NCBI GenBank assembly: GCA_937893735.1 | Contig: CALBGD010000400.1 | Coordinates: forward strand, 1-7,449 | Direction: 5' to 3' | DNA: 7,449 bases | From: an uncultured Clostridia bacterium | Lineage (GTDB): Bacteria > Bacillota > Clostridia > Oscillospirales > Ruminococcaceae | In this document: positions 1 through 6,965 of the stretch, piece by piece | Layout of the letters: every line of letters starts with the position of its first letter | How positions within the stretch are numbered: the first letter of the stretch is position 1 | The notes under the pieces: model-generated | The model's input: only the letters and a program-made list of their open reading frames with translations | Told to the model about the DNA's origin: nothing | Database searches by the model: none | Made by a program: the position numbers and the translations under genes

Positions 1-1368
1 TACTGCATCAATATCCTCGACACCCCCGGACATCAGGACTTCTCCGAGGACACCTACCGTACCCTTATGGCAGCGGACAGCGCCGTAATGGTCATCGACG
101 CGGCAAAGGGCGTTGAGAACCAGACCCGCAAGCTGTTCAAGGTCTGCGTTATGAGAAATATCCCGATATTCACGTTCATCAACAAGATGGACCGCGAGGC
201 GCGCGACCCGTTCGACCTGCTCGAAGAAATCGAAAAAGAACTCGGAATCAAGACCTACCCGGTCAACTGGCCTATCGGCTCCGGCAAGGAATTCAAGGGA
301 GTTTACGAGCGCGAGAAGCGCCGCATCATCTCCTTTGAGGCGAACAACGGAACCCGCGAGGTAGCCGCTACCGAGGTCGATCTCTCCGACTCCTCCCTTG
401 CCGACGTTATCGGCGAGCACAACTACGAGAAGCTCTCCGAGGACGTGGAGCTCCTTGACGGCGCAAGCGAGGAATTCAACATGGAGCTGGTAAATACTGG
501 TAAGCTCTCCCCTGTGTTCTTTGGTTCGGCGCTGACTAATTTCGGCGTGGAGCCGTTCCTTGAGAACTTCCTCAAAATGACCCCCGCTCCCCTGCCGCGC
601 AATACTCCCGATGGCATCGTTGACCCGTTCGACCCGGAATTCTCCGCGTTCATTTTCAAGATACAGGCGAACATGAGCAAGGCTCACCGCGACCGTATCG
701 CATTCATGCGTATATGCAGCGGTAAATTCGATAAGGACATGGAAGTCCTCCACGTACAGAACAACAGGGTAATGCGCCTCTCACAGCCGCAGCAGCTCAT
801 GGCGAGCGACCGCGAGATAATCTCTGAGGCCTACGCCGGGGATATCATGGGCGTATTCGACCCGGGTGTGTTCTCCATCGGCGACACAGTATGCTCCCCG
901 AAGAAGAAGGTAAAGTTCGAGGGTATCCCGACCTTTGCGCCGGAGCATTTCGCGCGTATCCGCCAGAAGGACACACTTAAGCGCAAGCAGTTCATTAAGG
1001 GAACCACCCAGATAGCACAGGAAGGTGCGATACAGATATTCTCCGAGCCGCAGAGCGGTTTTGAGGAAGTAATCGTAGGCGTTGTAGGCGTGCTCCAGTT
1101 TGAGGTTCTTGAATACCGCCTGAAAAACGAGTACAACGTTGACATTATCCGCGAGGGTCTGCCCTATGAGCATATCCGCTGGATAACCAGCCAGCAGCAT
1201 CTTGACGGCGGATATGATGTCCTCAGCAAGCTGGTGCTTACCTCCGATACCAAGCTGATTCAGGACGTAAAGGGCAACTACCTGCTGATTTTCACAAGCG
1301 AGTGGAATATCAAGTGGGCTCTCGACAAGAATCCCGGTCTGGAACTGGCAGAGTTCAACAGGGATTGA
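1..1368 (+). CDS. prfC: Peptide chain release factor 3 (RF3), 5'-truncated by the window edge
   Basis: RF3 is a cytoplasmic translational GTPase that speeds removal of RF1/RF2 from the ribosome after peptide release. The reading frame is open from base 1 (YCINILDTPGH...) and stops with TGA at 1366-1368, giving 455 visible codons. RF3 is usually about 525-530 residues, so roughly 70-90 N-terminal residues, including the P-loop, lie outside the window. Visible motifs are the G3 box DTPGH (window residues 7-11), followed by QDFSEDTYRTL, and the G4 box NKMD (61-64) followed by REARDPFDLLEE, which is RF3-like. WPIGSGKEFKGVY follows, also typical of RF3 rather than EF-G. The C-terminal part contains GVVGVLQFEVLEYRLKNEY, the conserved RF3 C-terminal signature. 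There is no frameshift. A terminator follows 14 bases after the stop, so it is not co-transcribed with spoIIGA. Confidence 0.96.
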   Translation, partial: YCINILDTPGHQDFSEDTYRTLMAADSAVMVIDAAKGVENQTRKLFKVCVMRNIPIFTFINKMDREARDPFDLLEEIEKELGIKTYPVNWPIGSGKEFKGVYEREKRRIISFEANNGTREVAATEVDLSDSSLADVIGEHNYEKLSEDVELLDGASEEFNMELVNTGKLSPVFFGSALTNFGVEPFLENFLKMTPAPLPRNTPDGIVDPFDPEFSAFIFKIQANMSKAHRDRIAFMRICSGKFDKDMEVLHVQNNRVMRLSQPQQLMASDREIISEAYAGDIMGVFDPGVFSIGDTVCSPKKKVKFEGIPTFAPEHFARIRQKDTLKRKQFIKGTTQIAQEGAIQIFSEPQSGFEEVIVGVVGVLQFEVLEYRLKNEYNVDIIREGLPYEHIRWITSQQHLDGGYDVLSKLVLTSDTKLIQDVKGNYLLIFTSEWNIKWALDKNPGLELAEFNRD

Positions 1369-1381
1369 TTATATGCCTTAT

Positions 1382-1416
1382 AAGGCGCATGGTTCAACAG
1401 CCATGCGCCTTTTTCT
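1382..1416 (+). terminator. Intrinsic terminator of prfC
   Basis: AGGCGCATGG (1383-1392) is perfectly complementary to CCATGCGCCT (1401-1410), with an 8-base loop and a run of five T (1410-1414). An extra A-T pair (1382/1411) extends the stem. A second copy of GCCTTTTTCT lies 12 bases on (1407-1416 and 1419-1428), giving a duplicated T-rich tail. Confidence 0.9.
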
Positions 1417-1447
1417 ATGCCTTTTTCTCAGGATTTCCCGGCGCGGT

Positions 1448-1480
1448 GTGACATATTTTTTCCGACTGTGAATATATAAT
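1448..1480 (+). promoter_or_regulatory. Long-spacer spoIIG-type promoter of spoIIGA-sigE
   Basis: A perfect -10 hexamer TATAAT lies at 1475-1480. No acceptable -35 exists at 16-18 bp upstream (1451-1458 reads only A/T-rich sequence). The best -35 match is GTGACA at 1448-1453 (5 of 6 to TTGACA), leaving a 21-bp spacer. The Bacillus subtilis spoIIG promoter is known for a 22-bp spacer and needs Spo0A-P for activation, so this spacing is meaningful for this locus. Two degenerate 0A-box-like words (TGTGACA on the reverse strand at 1447-1453, and TCCGACT at 1461-1467) each match only 5 of 7 positions, so Spo0A binding is suggested but not shown. Confidence 0.6.
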
Positions 1481-1496
1481 AGTTATAGAAACGTAC

Positions 1497-1507
1497 AAGC
1501 GGGTGAT
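1497..1507 (+). promoter_or_regulatory. Ribosome binding site that fixes the spoIIGA start at TTG 1512
   Basis: AAGCGGGTGAT (1497-1507) matches 9 of 11 positions of AAGGAGGTGAT, the complement of the 16S rRNA 3' end. It lies four bases before TTG at 1512, the usual distance for this extended Shine-Dalgarno. The alternative GTG at 1503 falls inside this element and has no Shine-Dalgarno of its own. Confidence 0.7.
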
Positions 1508-1511
1508 TTAC

Positions 1512-2381
1512 TTGATAATATATGCCGACGTCCTGCTGGCGGTGAATCTCTACATAAACTACTTTCTTCTCCGTGGGACTTCCCTGCTTCTGCGCCGGAG
1601 GCTCACACCGCTTAGGTGCCTCTGTGCCGCAGCAGTGGGAGCCGCATTTTCACTTGCGCTCATGCTTCCGGAGCTTCACCCGGCGCTCAGCGTCCTTATA
1701 AAGCTCGCATCGGGAGTTCTCGTGACACTGACCGCGTTTGGGGTTCAGAAGCGTATCGACTTTCTGCTGTCCGCGCTTTGCTTTCTGGCGGTCAGCTTTG
1801 CTTTTGCAGGTGGAATGGCGGCGCTGTGGAACTTCGCCGCTCCGCTGGGAATGTACTGCAACAACGGCTGTGTGTATTTCGATATCCCGATAGGCGCGGC
1901 TGCTGTAATAACAGCGATAATTTACGGAGGATTCCGGCTGGTGCGCTTCATCATTGAGCGCAGAAAGCCCGCCCTGCGGGAGGTCGTCACGATACGCGCG
2001 GGAGGAAAGGAAGCCTTGCTCGACGGTCTCGGGGACACCGGAAACTGCCTGCGGGACAGCTTTTCCGGAAAACCGGTGGTAATCGCTTCCGCAGAGAAGC
2101 TACGGAAATTACTGCCGCAGAACGTGCTCAGCTACCTTTCCGGGAAATCTGACGGGCTTGACGGAATACGGCTTGTGCCGTGCAGCACAGTGACCTCTGA
2201 AGGAGTTATTCCGGTTTTTCCGGCGGAGGTGCTCATCGGCGGCGCTCCCGTGGAGGTTCTGGTAGGAGTATCCCGCCAGAAGCTCCCGGGGGCGGACTGC
2301 ATTTTTGACCCGGGGATCATTCCGCTGAAATACGACAGGCTGAATATTCAGCCCGAATTTATATACAAGCTCAGGAGGTAA
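1512..2381 (+). CDS. spoIIGA: Sporulation sigma-E factor-processing peptidase SpoIIGA
   Basis: SpoIIGA is an integral membrane aspartic protease (peptidase U4 family) that cleaves the pro-sequence from pro-sigma-E in the mother cell after asymmetric division, in response to the forespore signal SpoIIR. With the TTG start the protein is 289 residues and begins [12 protein letters not shown], which lines up with MKIYLDV of the B. subtilis protein; a GTG at 1503 would add three residues. Five hydrophobic segments are visible at about residues 1-22, 33-54, 57-77, 82-108 and 122-146, followed by a soluble C-terminal domain. That domain carries [10 protein letters not shown], with the predicted catalytic aspartate at D175 (codon 2034-2036), equivalent to the DSGN motif of B. 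subtilis. FDPGIIP near the C-terminus is another conserved-looking element. The stop is four bases before the sigE ATG, and the sigE ribosome binding site lies in the last codons, indicating one operon. Confidence 0.93.
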   Translation: MIIYADVLLAVNLYINYFLLRGTSLLLRRRLTPLRCLCAAAVGAAFSLALMLPELHPALSVLIKLASGVLVTLTAFGVQKRIDFLLSALCFLAVSFAFAGGMAALWNFAAPLGMYCNNGCVYFDIPIGAAAVITAIIYGGFRLVRFIIERRKPALREVVTIRAGGKEALLDGLGDTGNCLRDSFSGKPVVIASAEKLRKLLPQNVLSYLSGKSDGLDGIRLVPCSTVTSEGVIPVFPAEVLIGGAPVEVLVGVSRQKLPGADCIFDPGIIPLKYDRLNIQPEFIYKLRR

Positions 2382-2385
2382 AACC

Positions 2386-3111
2386 ATGATACAATTTTTC
2401 AAGGCGCTTATTGAAGAGGGGCTGGGAGCCTTTCTGAAATACGCAAATCACGAAACCACCGGGGTCTACTACATAAACGGCTCGGAATCGCTCCCCGCGC
2501 CGCTCACCCGCGAAGAGGAGGAAGCTGCGTTCCGGCTGATGGAAACGGATTTTACCGCCGCGCGGGACACGCTTATTGTGCATAATCTGAGGCTGGTGGT
2601 ATATATCGCAAAGAAGTTCGAGAACACCGGGATAGAGCTGGACGACCTTATCTCCATCGGGACGATAGGTCTGATAAAGGCGGTCAATACGTTCAGCGTT
2701 CACCGAAATATCAAGCTCGCAACCTACGCCTCCCGCTGTATCGAAAACGAGATACTGATGTACCTCCGAAAAACGAATCAGCGGCGCTGCGAAATATCCA
2801 TCGACGAGCCGCTCAATGTTGACTGGGACGGCAATGAGCTGCTGCTCTCCGATGTTCTCGGCACGGACAGCGACTGCGTAAACGCACGTATTGAAGAAGA
2901 AACCGAGCGGAAAGCGCTGCACGAGGCGGTAGACCGGCTTTCCCCGCGGGAACGTCAGATAATGGAAATGCGCTTCGGACTGAACGGCTGCAAGGAAAAG
3001 ACGCAGAAGGAGGTCGCGGACGAGATAGGCATTTCACAGAGCTATATCTCGCGGCTTGAAAAGAGGATCATAAAGCAGCTCCGCGAGGAACTGGAACGCG
3101 TTTGCAACTGA
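2386..3111 (+). CDS. sigE: RNA polymerase sporulation sigma factor SigE (pro-sigma-E)
   Basis: Sigma-E directs early mother-cell transcription after polar septation. The 241-residue product is full length for the family (239 in B. subtilis). The first 28 or so residues form an amphipathic pro-sequence that keeps the factor inactive at the membrane. The segment [15 protein letters not shown] (26-40) matches the VYYIGGSEALPPPL region where B. subtilis SpoIIGA cuts, so cleavage is expected around residues 27-29. Region 2 follows from about residue 60: [15 protein letters not shown], then the family-typical [17 protein letters not shown] and [39 protein letters not shown] is the conserved sigma-E linker. 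Region 4 begins near 184 ([15 protein letters not shown]) and holds the helix-turn-helix at about 206-232 ([20 protein letters not shown]). AGGAGG at 2373-2378 lies seven bases before the ATG. The terminator follows directly, and no sigG gene is next door. Confidence 0.97.
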   Translation: MIQFFKALIEEGLGAFLKYANHETTGVYYINGSESLPAPLTREEEEAAFRLMETDFTAARDTLIVHNLRLVVYIAKKFENTGIELDDLISIGTIGLIKAVNTFSVHRNIKLATYASRCIENEILMYLRKTNQRRCEISIDEPLNVDWDGNELLLSDVLGTDSDCVNARIEEETERKALHEAVDRLSPRERQIMEMRFGLNGCKEKTQKEVADEIGISQSYISRLEKRIIKQLREELERVCN

Positions 3112-3141
3112 AAAAACGGAGGGTCCACGCCCTCCGTTTTT
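3111..3141. terminator. Bidirectional intrinsic terminator between sigE and the AraC gene
   Basis: CGGAGGG (3117-3123) pairs with CCCTCCG (3130-3136) around a 6-base loop. Six A (3111-3116) precede and five T (3137-3141) follow, so the element works as a G/C hairpin plus U-tract on either strand. It begins at the last base of the sigE stop and ends five bases from the stop of the convergent AraC gene. Confidence 0.9.
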
Positions 3142-3146
3142 GTTTA

Positions 3147-3968
3147 TCAGCCGGTCAACTGATTTCCGCGCTGCCTGCCGTATTCCCGCGGAGAAACCCC
3201 GGTCTGGGCAAGGAACGCCTTATAAAAATTTGAGTATGTGGAAAATCCGCAGCTCTCAGATGCCCTCTGCGGAGCCGCTCCGCTCTCCAGAAGTTCCTTG
3301 GCCAGATTTACCTTTTTCATCAGGATATACTGATGCACGGTCGTGCGCGTGTGCTCCCTGAAGCGATGGGAAAGGTAGTATTTTGACACAAAGAATCTTG
3401 CCGCAAGCTCGTCCAGCGACGGAGCCTCCGCCACATTTTCGTTGATATACGCTATCACCTGCCGCACAAGGCCGCCCGGCTCATCGCTGAATTTCTCGGT
3501 TCGGCTGAGCGCTCCCGCTATCTCGTCCAGTATCAGCGTAATGCACGCCCGCGCGGAGTATTCAGAGCCGGGCTCAGCCGAACAGAAGCATTCCCGCAGT
3601 CTGTCAAACAGCCACGTCACCCGCGTGAGCGAATCTCCCTTGAATTCAGCGCGGCGTGTATTTTTCTCCGTGGTGAGGGCATTTATCCGTGCGGAAAGGA
3701 GCTTTATTCCCTCGTTCTCCAGAAGCGGAGCGTACAGCCAGAGCACATACCTTTCATACGGCGCGTTGTTCTCTATCACCGGGCGGTGAAGCTTCCCCGG
3801 GGGAATTATCAGGACATCTCCTTTCGACAGGGCGTAGCTCTCGTTCTCGATGTAGTATTTCACGTTTCCATCTGCGAACAGGTATATCTCATAGAAATCA
3901 TGGCTGTGGAACAATATCGGAGCCGTATAGCTGTCCTTGTTATGAGATATCTGAAAATCGTTCTTCAT
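3147..3968 (-). CDS. AraC-family transcriptional regulator with N-terminal cupin sensor domain
   Basis: This is a probable DNA-binding regulator of the divergent beta-glucuronidase gene (context inference; the ligand is unknown). From ATG 3968 it is 273 residues. The N-terminal half is a cupin/AraC sensor fold, shown by HSHDFYEIYLF near residues 22-32 and the later GDVLIIPPGKLHRP. The C-terminal hundred residues hold two helix-turn-helix units: SLDELAARFFVSKYYLSHRF, and then RASESCGFSTYSNFYKAF followed by TGVSPREYGR, the AraC/XylS signature. A TTG at 3986 would add six residues (MLYNQY), but it sits upstream of and across the best -10 box and has no ribosome binding site. ATG 3968 also lacks a Shine-Dalgarno and coincides with the predicted transcription start, so a leaderless mRNA is possible. 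It ends at a terminator shared with sigE. Confidence 0.9.
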   Translation of the reverse strand: MKNDFQISHNKDSYTAPILFHSHDFYEIYLFADGNVKYYIENESYALSKGDVLIIPPGKLHRPVIENNAPYERYVLWLYAPLLENEGIKLLSARINALTTEKNTRRAEFKGDSLTRVTWLFDRLRECFCSAEPGSEYSARACITLILDEIAGALSRTEKFSDEPGGLVRQVIAYINENVAEAPSLDELAARFFVSKYYLSHRFREHTRTTVHQYILMKKVNLAKELLESGAAPQRASESCGFSTYSNFYKAFLAQTGVSPREYGRQRGNQLTG

Positions 3969-3974
3969 GTACTG

Positions 3975-4003
3975 ATTATACAGCAATATTTGAAATATTT
4001 CAA
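3975..4003 (-). promoter_or_regulatory. Sigma-A-type promoter of the AraC gene, with a palindrome over the -35
   Basis: Read on the minus strand, TTGAAA (3998-4003) is followed after exactly 17 bases by TATAAT (3975-3980). The predicted start of transcription is near 3968, i.e. at the A of the proposed start codon. The -35 is part of a perfect 14-bp palindrome TTGAAATATTTCAA (3990-4003), a candidate operator. Confidence 0.65.
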
Positions 4004-4046
4004 GCCTGTTTACGCAATTTCTGATATTTTATTTTGTGGAGATATA

Positions 4047-4072
4047 TGCTAAAATCAAAGTATCGAAAGGAG
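4047..4072 (+). promoter_or_regulatory. Extended -10 promoter and ribosome binding site of the beta-glucuronidase gene
   Basis: TGCTAAAAT (4047-4055) is an extended -10 element with hexamer TAAAAT at 4050-4055. No good -35 is visible at the proper distance (4027-4032 reads TTTTAT), which suits a promoter that needs an activator such as an AraC protein. AAAGGAG (4066-4072) is a strong Shine-Dalgarno ten bases before ATG 4083. Confidence 0.55.
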
Positions 4073-4082
4073 CTGTTCATCT

Positions 4083-5834
4083 ATGGAATGGTACGAGAAG
4101 GAATATTTTGAGAAACTCTCCACTGCGGAGAACATGATATACGACAGATTCAGGGAAAAGGAATCCCTTAACGGAAAGTGGCACTACGCCGTTGACCAGT
4201 ACGACACCTGCATTCGCCAGAAGTGGAATGAAGAGAACTACTACGACGAGGGCGGCAATTCCCTGCCGGTGGATTTTTCGTTTGACGAGTGGGAGACAAT
4301 GGAGCTCCCATGCAGCTGGAACACCATTGACAGAATGTTCAAGCTGTATGACGGAAGCATGATATTCACCCGGAAATTCCTGTACGCCGCGCAGAATCCC
4401 GGCGAGCGAGTGATACTCAGGATAGGTGCTGCTAATTACCTCTGCCGTGTGTTCATCAACAAAAAGTATGTAGGAATGCACCGCGGCGGCTCCACGCCCT
4501 GTTATTTCGACATCACCGATTTTCTGGAGCATGAAAACCGCATTATGATTCAGGCGGACAGCACCCGCAGAAATGATCAGGTGCCGCCCTCCAACACTGA
4601 CTGGTTCAACTACGGCGGGATCTACCGCGATATAGAACTTATACGCGTCCCGGAACTGCACATAAAGGATTTCCGCATAGCGCTGAAGCCTGACGGCTGC
4701 TTCAACAAAATAACCGCTTCGCTCAGAATGTCAAAGCCGATAAATACTTCCGCCGTGCTGACGATAAAGGAGCTCGGCATAACACAGGAAATAAAGGTGA
4801 CAGACGGCGTCGGCGAGACAGTATTCAGCGCTTCCCCGGAGCTGTGGTCGCCGGAATCACCGAAGCTTTATGACGTGGAGCTGTCCTGCGCAAACGACTC
4901 TGTACGCGACATGGTGGGATTCCGCGAGATACGCGTAAAGGGCATGGATATCGTGCTCAATGGTAAACCGCTGTTCCTGCGCGGGATAAGCTGCCACGAG
5001 GACAGCGTAACGCATGGAAAGGCGCTCACCGATGAGGAGCGCCTCGAAAATATCCGCGCAGCAAAGGAACTCGGCTGCAACTTCATGCGCGTGGCACACT
5101 ACCCGCACAGCGAGAGAATGGCTCAGCTAGCTGATGAACTTGGGCTGCTGCTCTGGGAAGAGATACCGGTATACTGGGAGGTACACTTCTGGAGCGAGGA
5201 CACATACAGCGACGCTGAAAACCAGCTTACGGAGCTCATAAAGCGGGATTATAACCGCGCCAGCGTGATAATCTGGTCAGTGGGCAACGAAAACTGCGAC
5301 ACTGACGACCGTCTGAAATTCATGGGAGGACTTGCACAGCACGCCCGGGAGCTCGACCCGACAAGAATGGTATCTGCAGCCTGCCTCGTGAACTACAAGA
5401 AGAACGCGATAGAGGACCGTCTGGAACAGTACCTCGACATAATCGGGTTGAATGAATACTGCGGCTGGTACACCGCAGAATGGCGTATGCTCCCCGAGCT
5501 GTTCGAAAACAGCGACCCGAAGAAGCCGGTTATCATCACCGAATTCGGTGCGGACGCCCTCTCCGGCCACCGCGGAACCATCACCGACAAGGGCACCGAG
5601 GATTGTCAGGCGTTCGTGTATAAAAAGCAGATCGAAAATATTCGCAAAATCCCGTATATCAAGGGCATGACCCCGTGGATACTCCATGATTTCCGGTGCC
5701 CGCGCCGCACGTCCTCAATACAGAATTACTACAACACCAAGGGACTTCTTTCCGCAGACAAGAAGCACAGGAAACTTGCATTCTATGTGCTCAGGGATTT
5801 CTACCTTGAACTTGCCGGAAAGGCTGACGACTAA
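4083..5834 (+). CDS. uidA: Glycoside hydrolase family 2 beta-glucuronidase, cytoplasmic
   Basis: It probably hydrolyses beta-D-glucuronides to free glucuronate plus aglycone inside the cell; no signal peptide is visible. The 583 residues are arranged as a sugar-binding jelly-roll (about 25-185), an Ig-like domain (about 186-283) and a TIM barrel (about 285-575). Residues that align with E. coli GUS are D173 in [11 protein letters not shown]305-E306-D307, the acid/base pair N402-E403 in WSVGNEN, N457 and Y459 in NEYCGWY, nucleophile E487 in ITEFGAD, and N551/K553 in NTKG. The last is the NxK motif that recognises the glucuronate carboxylate and separates glucuronidases from GH2 beta-galactosidases. 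The segment after EEIPVYW is short, so the E. coli-type Loop 1 over the active site is missing. At the position of E. coli R562 there is Q547. A related uronidase, such as a galacturonidase, is a possible alternative. It is monocistronic, divergent from the AraC gene, and closed by a terminator. Confidence 0.88.
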   Translation: MEWYEKEYFEKLSTAENMIYDRFREKESLNGKWHYAVDQYDTCIRQKWNEENYYDEGGNSLPVDFSFDEWETMELPCSWNTIDRMFKLYDGSMIFTRKFLYAAQNPGERVILRIGAANYLCRVFINKKYVGMHRGGSTPCYFDITDFLEHENRIMIQADSTRRNDQVPPSNTDWFNYGGIYRDIELIRVPELHIKDFRIALKPDGCFNKITASLRMSKPINTSAVLTIKELGITQEIKVTDGVGETVFSASPELWSPESPKLYDVELSCANDSVRDMVGFREIRVKGMDIVLNGKPLFLRGISCHEDSVTHGKALTDEERLENIRAAKELGCNFMRVAHYPHSERMAQLADELGLLLWEEIPVYWEVHFWSEDTYSDAENQLTELIKRDYNRASVIIWSVGNENCDTDDRLKFMGGLAQHARELDPTRMVSAACLVNYKKNAIEDRLEQYLDIIGLNEYCGWYTAEWRMLPELFENSDPKKPVIITEFGADALSGHRGTITDKGTEDCQAFVYKKQIENIRKIPYIKGMTPWILHDFRCPRRTSSIQNYYNTKGLLSADKKHRKLAFYVLRDFYLELAGKADD

Positions 5835-5841
5835 TATAATT

Positions 5842-5878
5842 AAAGCCGCTTATCCACGAGGAAAGCGGCTTTTATTTT
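5842..5878 (+). terminator. Intrinsic terminator of the beta-glucuronidase gene, shared with azlD
   Basis: AAAGCCGCTT (5842-5851) pairs with AAGCGGCTTT (5863-5872) around an 11-base loop. A T-rich tail follows (5870-5878, nine bases with one A). The azlD stop codon (5877-5879 on the minus strand) overlaps the tail, so the convergent azlCD transcript also runs into this hairpin. On that strand the downstream tract is TTTAATTATA, a weaker U-tract. Confidence 0.87.
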
Positions 5879-6188
5879 ATGGGATCAGCCAGTACAGCAG
5901 CATATCGACTGCAACCGCCGAAAGTACACAAACGATTATCGGTTTCCTGAACCACGCAAGTACCCCGGCGGCTAGCGCTCCGGCGATGCCTATGTAGAGC
6001 CTGCTTTCATCAACGATGAATACTCCCGGGAAAATCAGCGCAGACATTGCCGTGTACGGTATCAGCTTGAGGAACTTCTCAAATTTCGGGCTGAATTTCA
6101 GCTTGCCTATCAGCACTGCGGGAAGCGCCCTCGGAATATAAGTCACAAGCGTCATGCCAAGTATCAGAAACAGTATCTCACTTCTCAT
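5877..6188 (-). CDS. azlD: AzlD-family small subunit of a branched-chain amino acid exporter
   Basis: AzlD is the small membrane partner of AzlC. In B. subtilis the pair confers 4-azaleucine resistance, and the homologous E. coli YgaZH pair exports valine and methionine. The 103-residue protein is the normal length and is almost entirely hydrophobic, with about four membrane segments: ILFLILGMTLVTYIPRALP near the start, PYTAMSALIFPGVFI in the middle, then GIAGALAAGVLAWF and IIVCVLSAVAVDMLLYWL at the end. TYIPRALPAVLIGKLKFSP and the P-Y-x-A element are typical of the family. Its ATG lies inside the 3' end of azlC (11-base overlap). A strong ribosome binding site, AAGGAGGA (minus strand of 6194-6201), lies within azlC. 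Translation is therefore coupled to azlC. Confidence 0.93.
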   Translation of the reverse strand: MRSEILFLILGMTLVTYIPRALPAVLIGKLKFSPKFEKFLKLIPYTAMSALIFPGVFIVDESRLYIGIAGALAAGVLAWFRKPIIVCVLSAVAVDMLLYWLIP

Positions 6189-6903
6189 CGCCGTCCTCCT
6201 TCTCCGCAGAGGGCTCGTCGTCCTTCAGGTCAACGAAGAACACGCCTATCCCAGCGCACACTAGCGTTGAGATTATCAGCGCCCAGCTTCCATCTATGAA
6301 CTGCGACAGGACCGTGTTCATTGCGGCTGTAACAATAACCAGCACCAACAGACGTGCATTTCCGCGCAGACCCGGCAGCAGAAGCCCGATAAACATGGCG
6401 TACAGCGAAACTCCGAGGCTTGCAGTCACCAGCGGCGGCAGCAGGTCGGAAGCAAGCGCTCCGATAAGGGAGCCTATATTCCACGAAGAATACGTTACCA
6501 GCGCTATACCAAGCAGATACGGAAACGTGGCCTGCTTCTGCGGAGTTGTAGTGAACAGCGCGAATGCTTCGTCCGTTATTCCGAATGCCGCAAGAAGCCG
6601 TGGCGCCGTGCGGACATTTTTCAGCTTGTTGTTGACGCAGGTGCTCATTATTATATGCCGGAGATTCAGGATAAACGTGGTAATGATTATAGTGATTATC
6701 GCGGCACCCTGAGCATACATTCCGACTGCCATCATCTCAGCAGCTCCGGCGTAGACCAGCAGCGACATTCCGCAGGTCTCCAGCACCGTGAATCCAGCCT
6801 GCCGCGCCATTATCGCGTAGGCTATGCCCACCGGGATATATCCCAGTACGACCGGAAGCCCCGCTCTCATTCCATAAAGGAACTGTTTTCCTTTGCTTTC
6901 CAC
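6178..6903 (-). CDS. azlC: AzlC-family large subunit of a branched-chain amino acid exporter
   Basis: AzlC is the main membrane subunit of the AzlCD exporter in the cytoplasmic membrane. Family landmarks are GMRAGLPVVLGYIPVGIAYAI near the N-terminus, LLVYAGAAEMMAVGM, the NLRHIIMS motif, and the segment GITDEAFALF. Several hydrophobic stretches follow, such as GVSLYAMFIGLLLPGLRG and LLVLVIVTAAMNTVL. The C-terminus is a charged tail (DLKDDEPSAEKEDGDEK). I place the start at GTG 6903 (241 residues) because GAGGG lies seven bases upstream and the predicted transcript starts near 6930. TTG at 6924 would add seven residues but has no ribosome binding site and would leave a leader of only about six bases. 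It is first in the azlC-azlD operon. No adjacent Lrp/AzlB-type regulator is seen. Confidence 0.93.
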   Translation of the reverse strand: MESKGKQFLYGMRAGLPVVLGYIPVGIAYAIMARQAGFTVLETCGMSLLVYAGAAEMMAVGMYAQGAAIITIIITTFILNLRHIIMSTCVNNKLKNVRTAPRLLAAFGITDEAFALFTTTPQKQATFPYLLGIALVTYSSWNIGSLIGALASDLLPPLVTASLGVSLYAMFIGLLLPGLRGNARLLVLVIVTAAMNTVLSQFIDGSWALIISTLVCAGIGVFFVDLKDDEPSAEKEDGDEK

Positions 6904-6936
6904 TTTTATTCCCTCTTCCGACAAAATTGCTGATTA

Positions 6937-6965
6937 ATTATAGCACTTTTTTCATCGTGTGTCAA
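6937..6965 (-). promoter_or_regulatory. Full-consensus sigma-A promoter of azlCD
   Basis: On the minus strand TTGACA (6960-6965) and TATAAT (6937-6942) are separated by exactly 17 bases. The -10 is also extended by TGC. All twelve hexamer positions match the housekeeping consensus. Transcription is predicted to start near 6930, giving a leader of about 27 bases to GTG 6903. Confidence 0.85.

Noticed and set aside
781..1200. A 139-codon open frame on the minus strand within prfC
   Set aside because: It is fully antisense to the clearly conserved RF3 C-terminal region and its translation resembles no family; it is a shadow of codon bias in prfC.
1407..1428. Tandem 12-bp repeat (GCCTTTTTCT twice) as a mobile-element or repeat trace
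   Set aside because: It is a short duplication in a terminator tail with no further copies in the window.
1447..1467. Genuine Spo0A boxes at the spoIIGA promoter
   Set aside because: The two candidate words match only 5 of 7 positions each, which is expected often by chance; they are mentioned only as weak support in the promoter entry.
2371..2922. A 183-codon open frame on the minus strand across sigE
   Set aside because: It is antisense to a highly conserved sigma factor, with no ribosome binding site or promoter of its own.
4077..4661. A 194-codon open frame on the minus strand across the start of the beta-glucuronidase gene
   Set aside because: The plus-strand protein aligns with GH2 throughout this stretch; the antisense product has no recognisable features.
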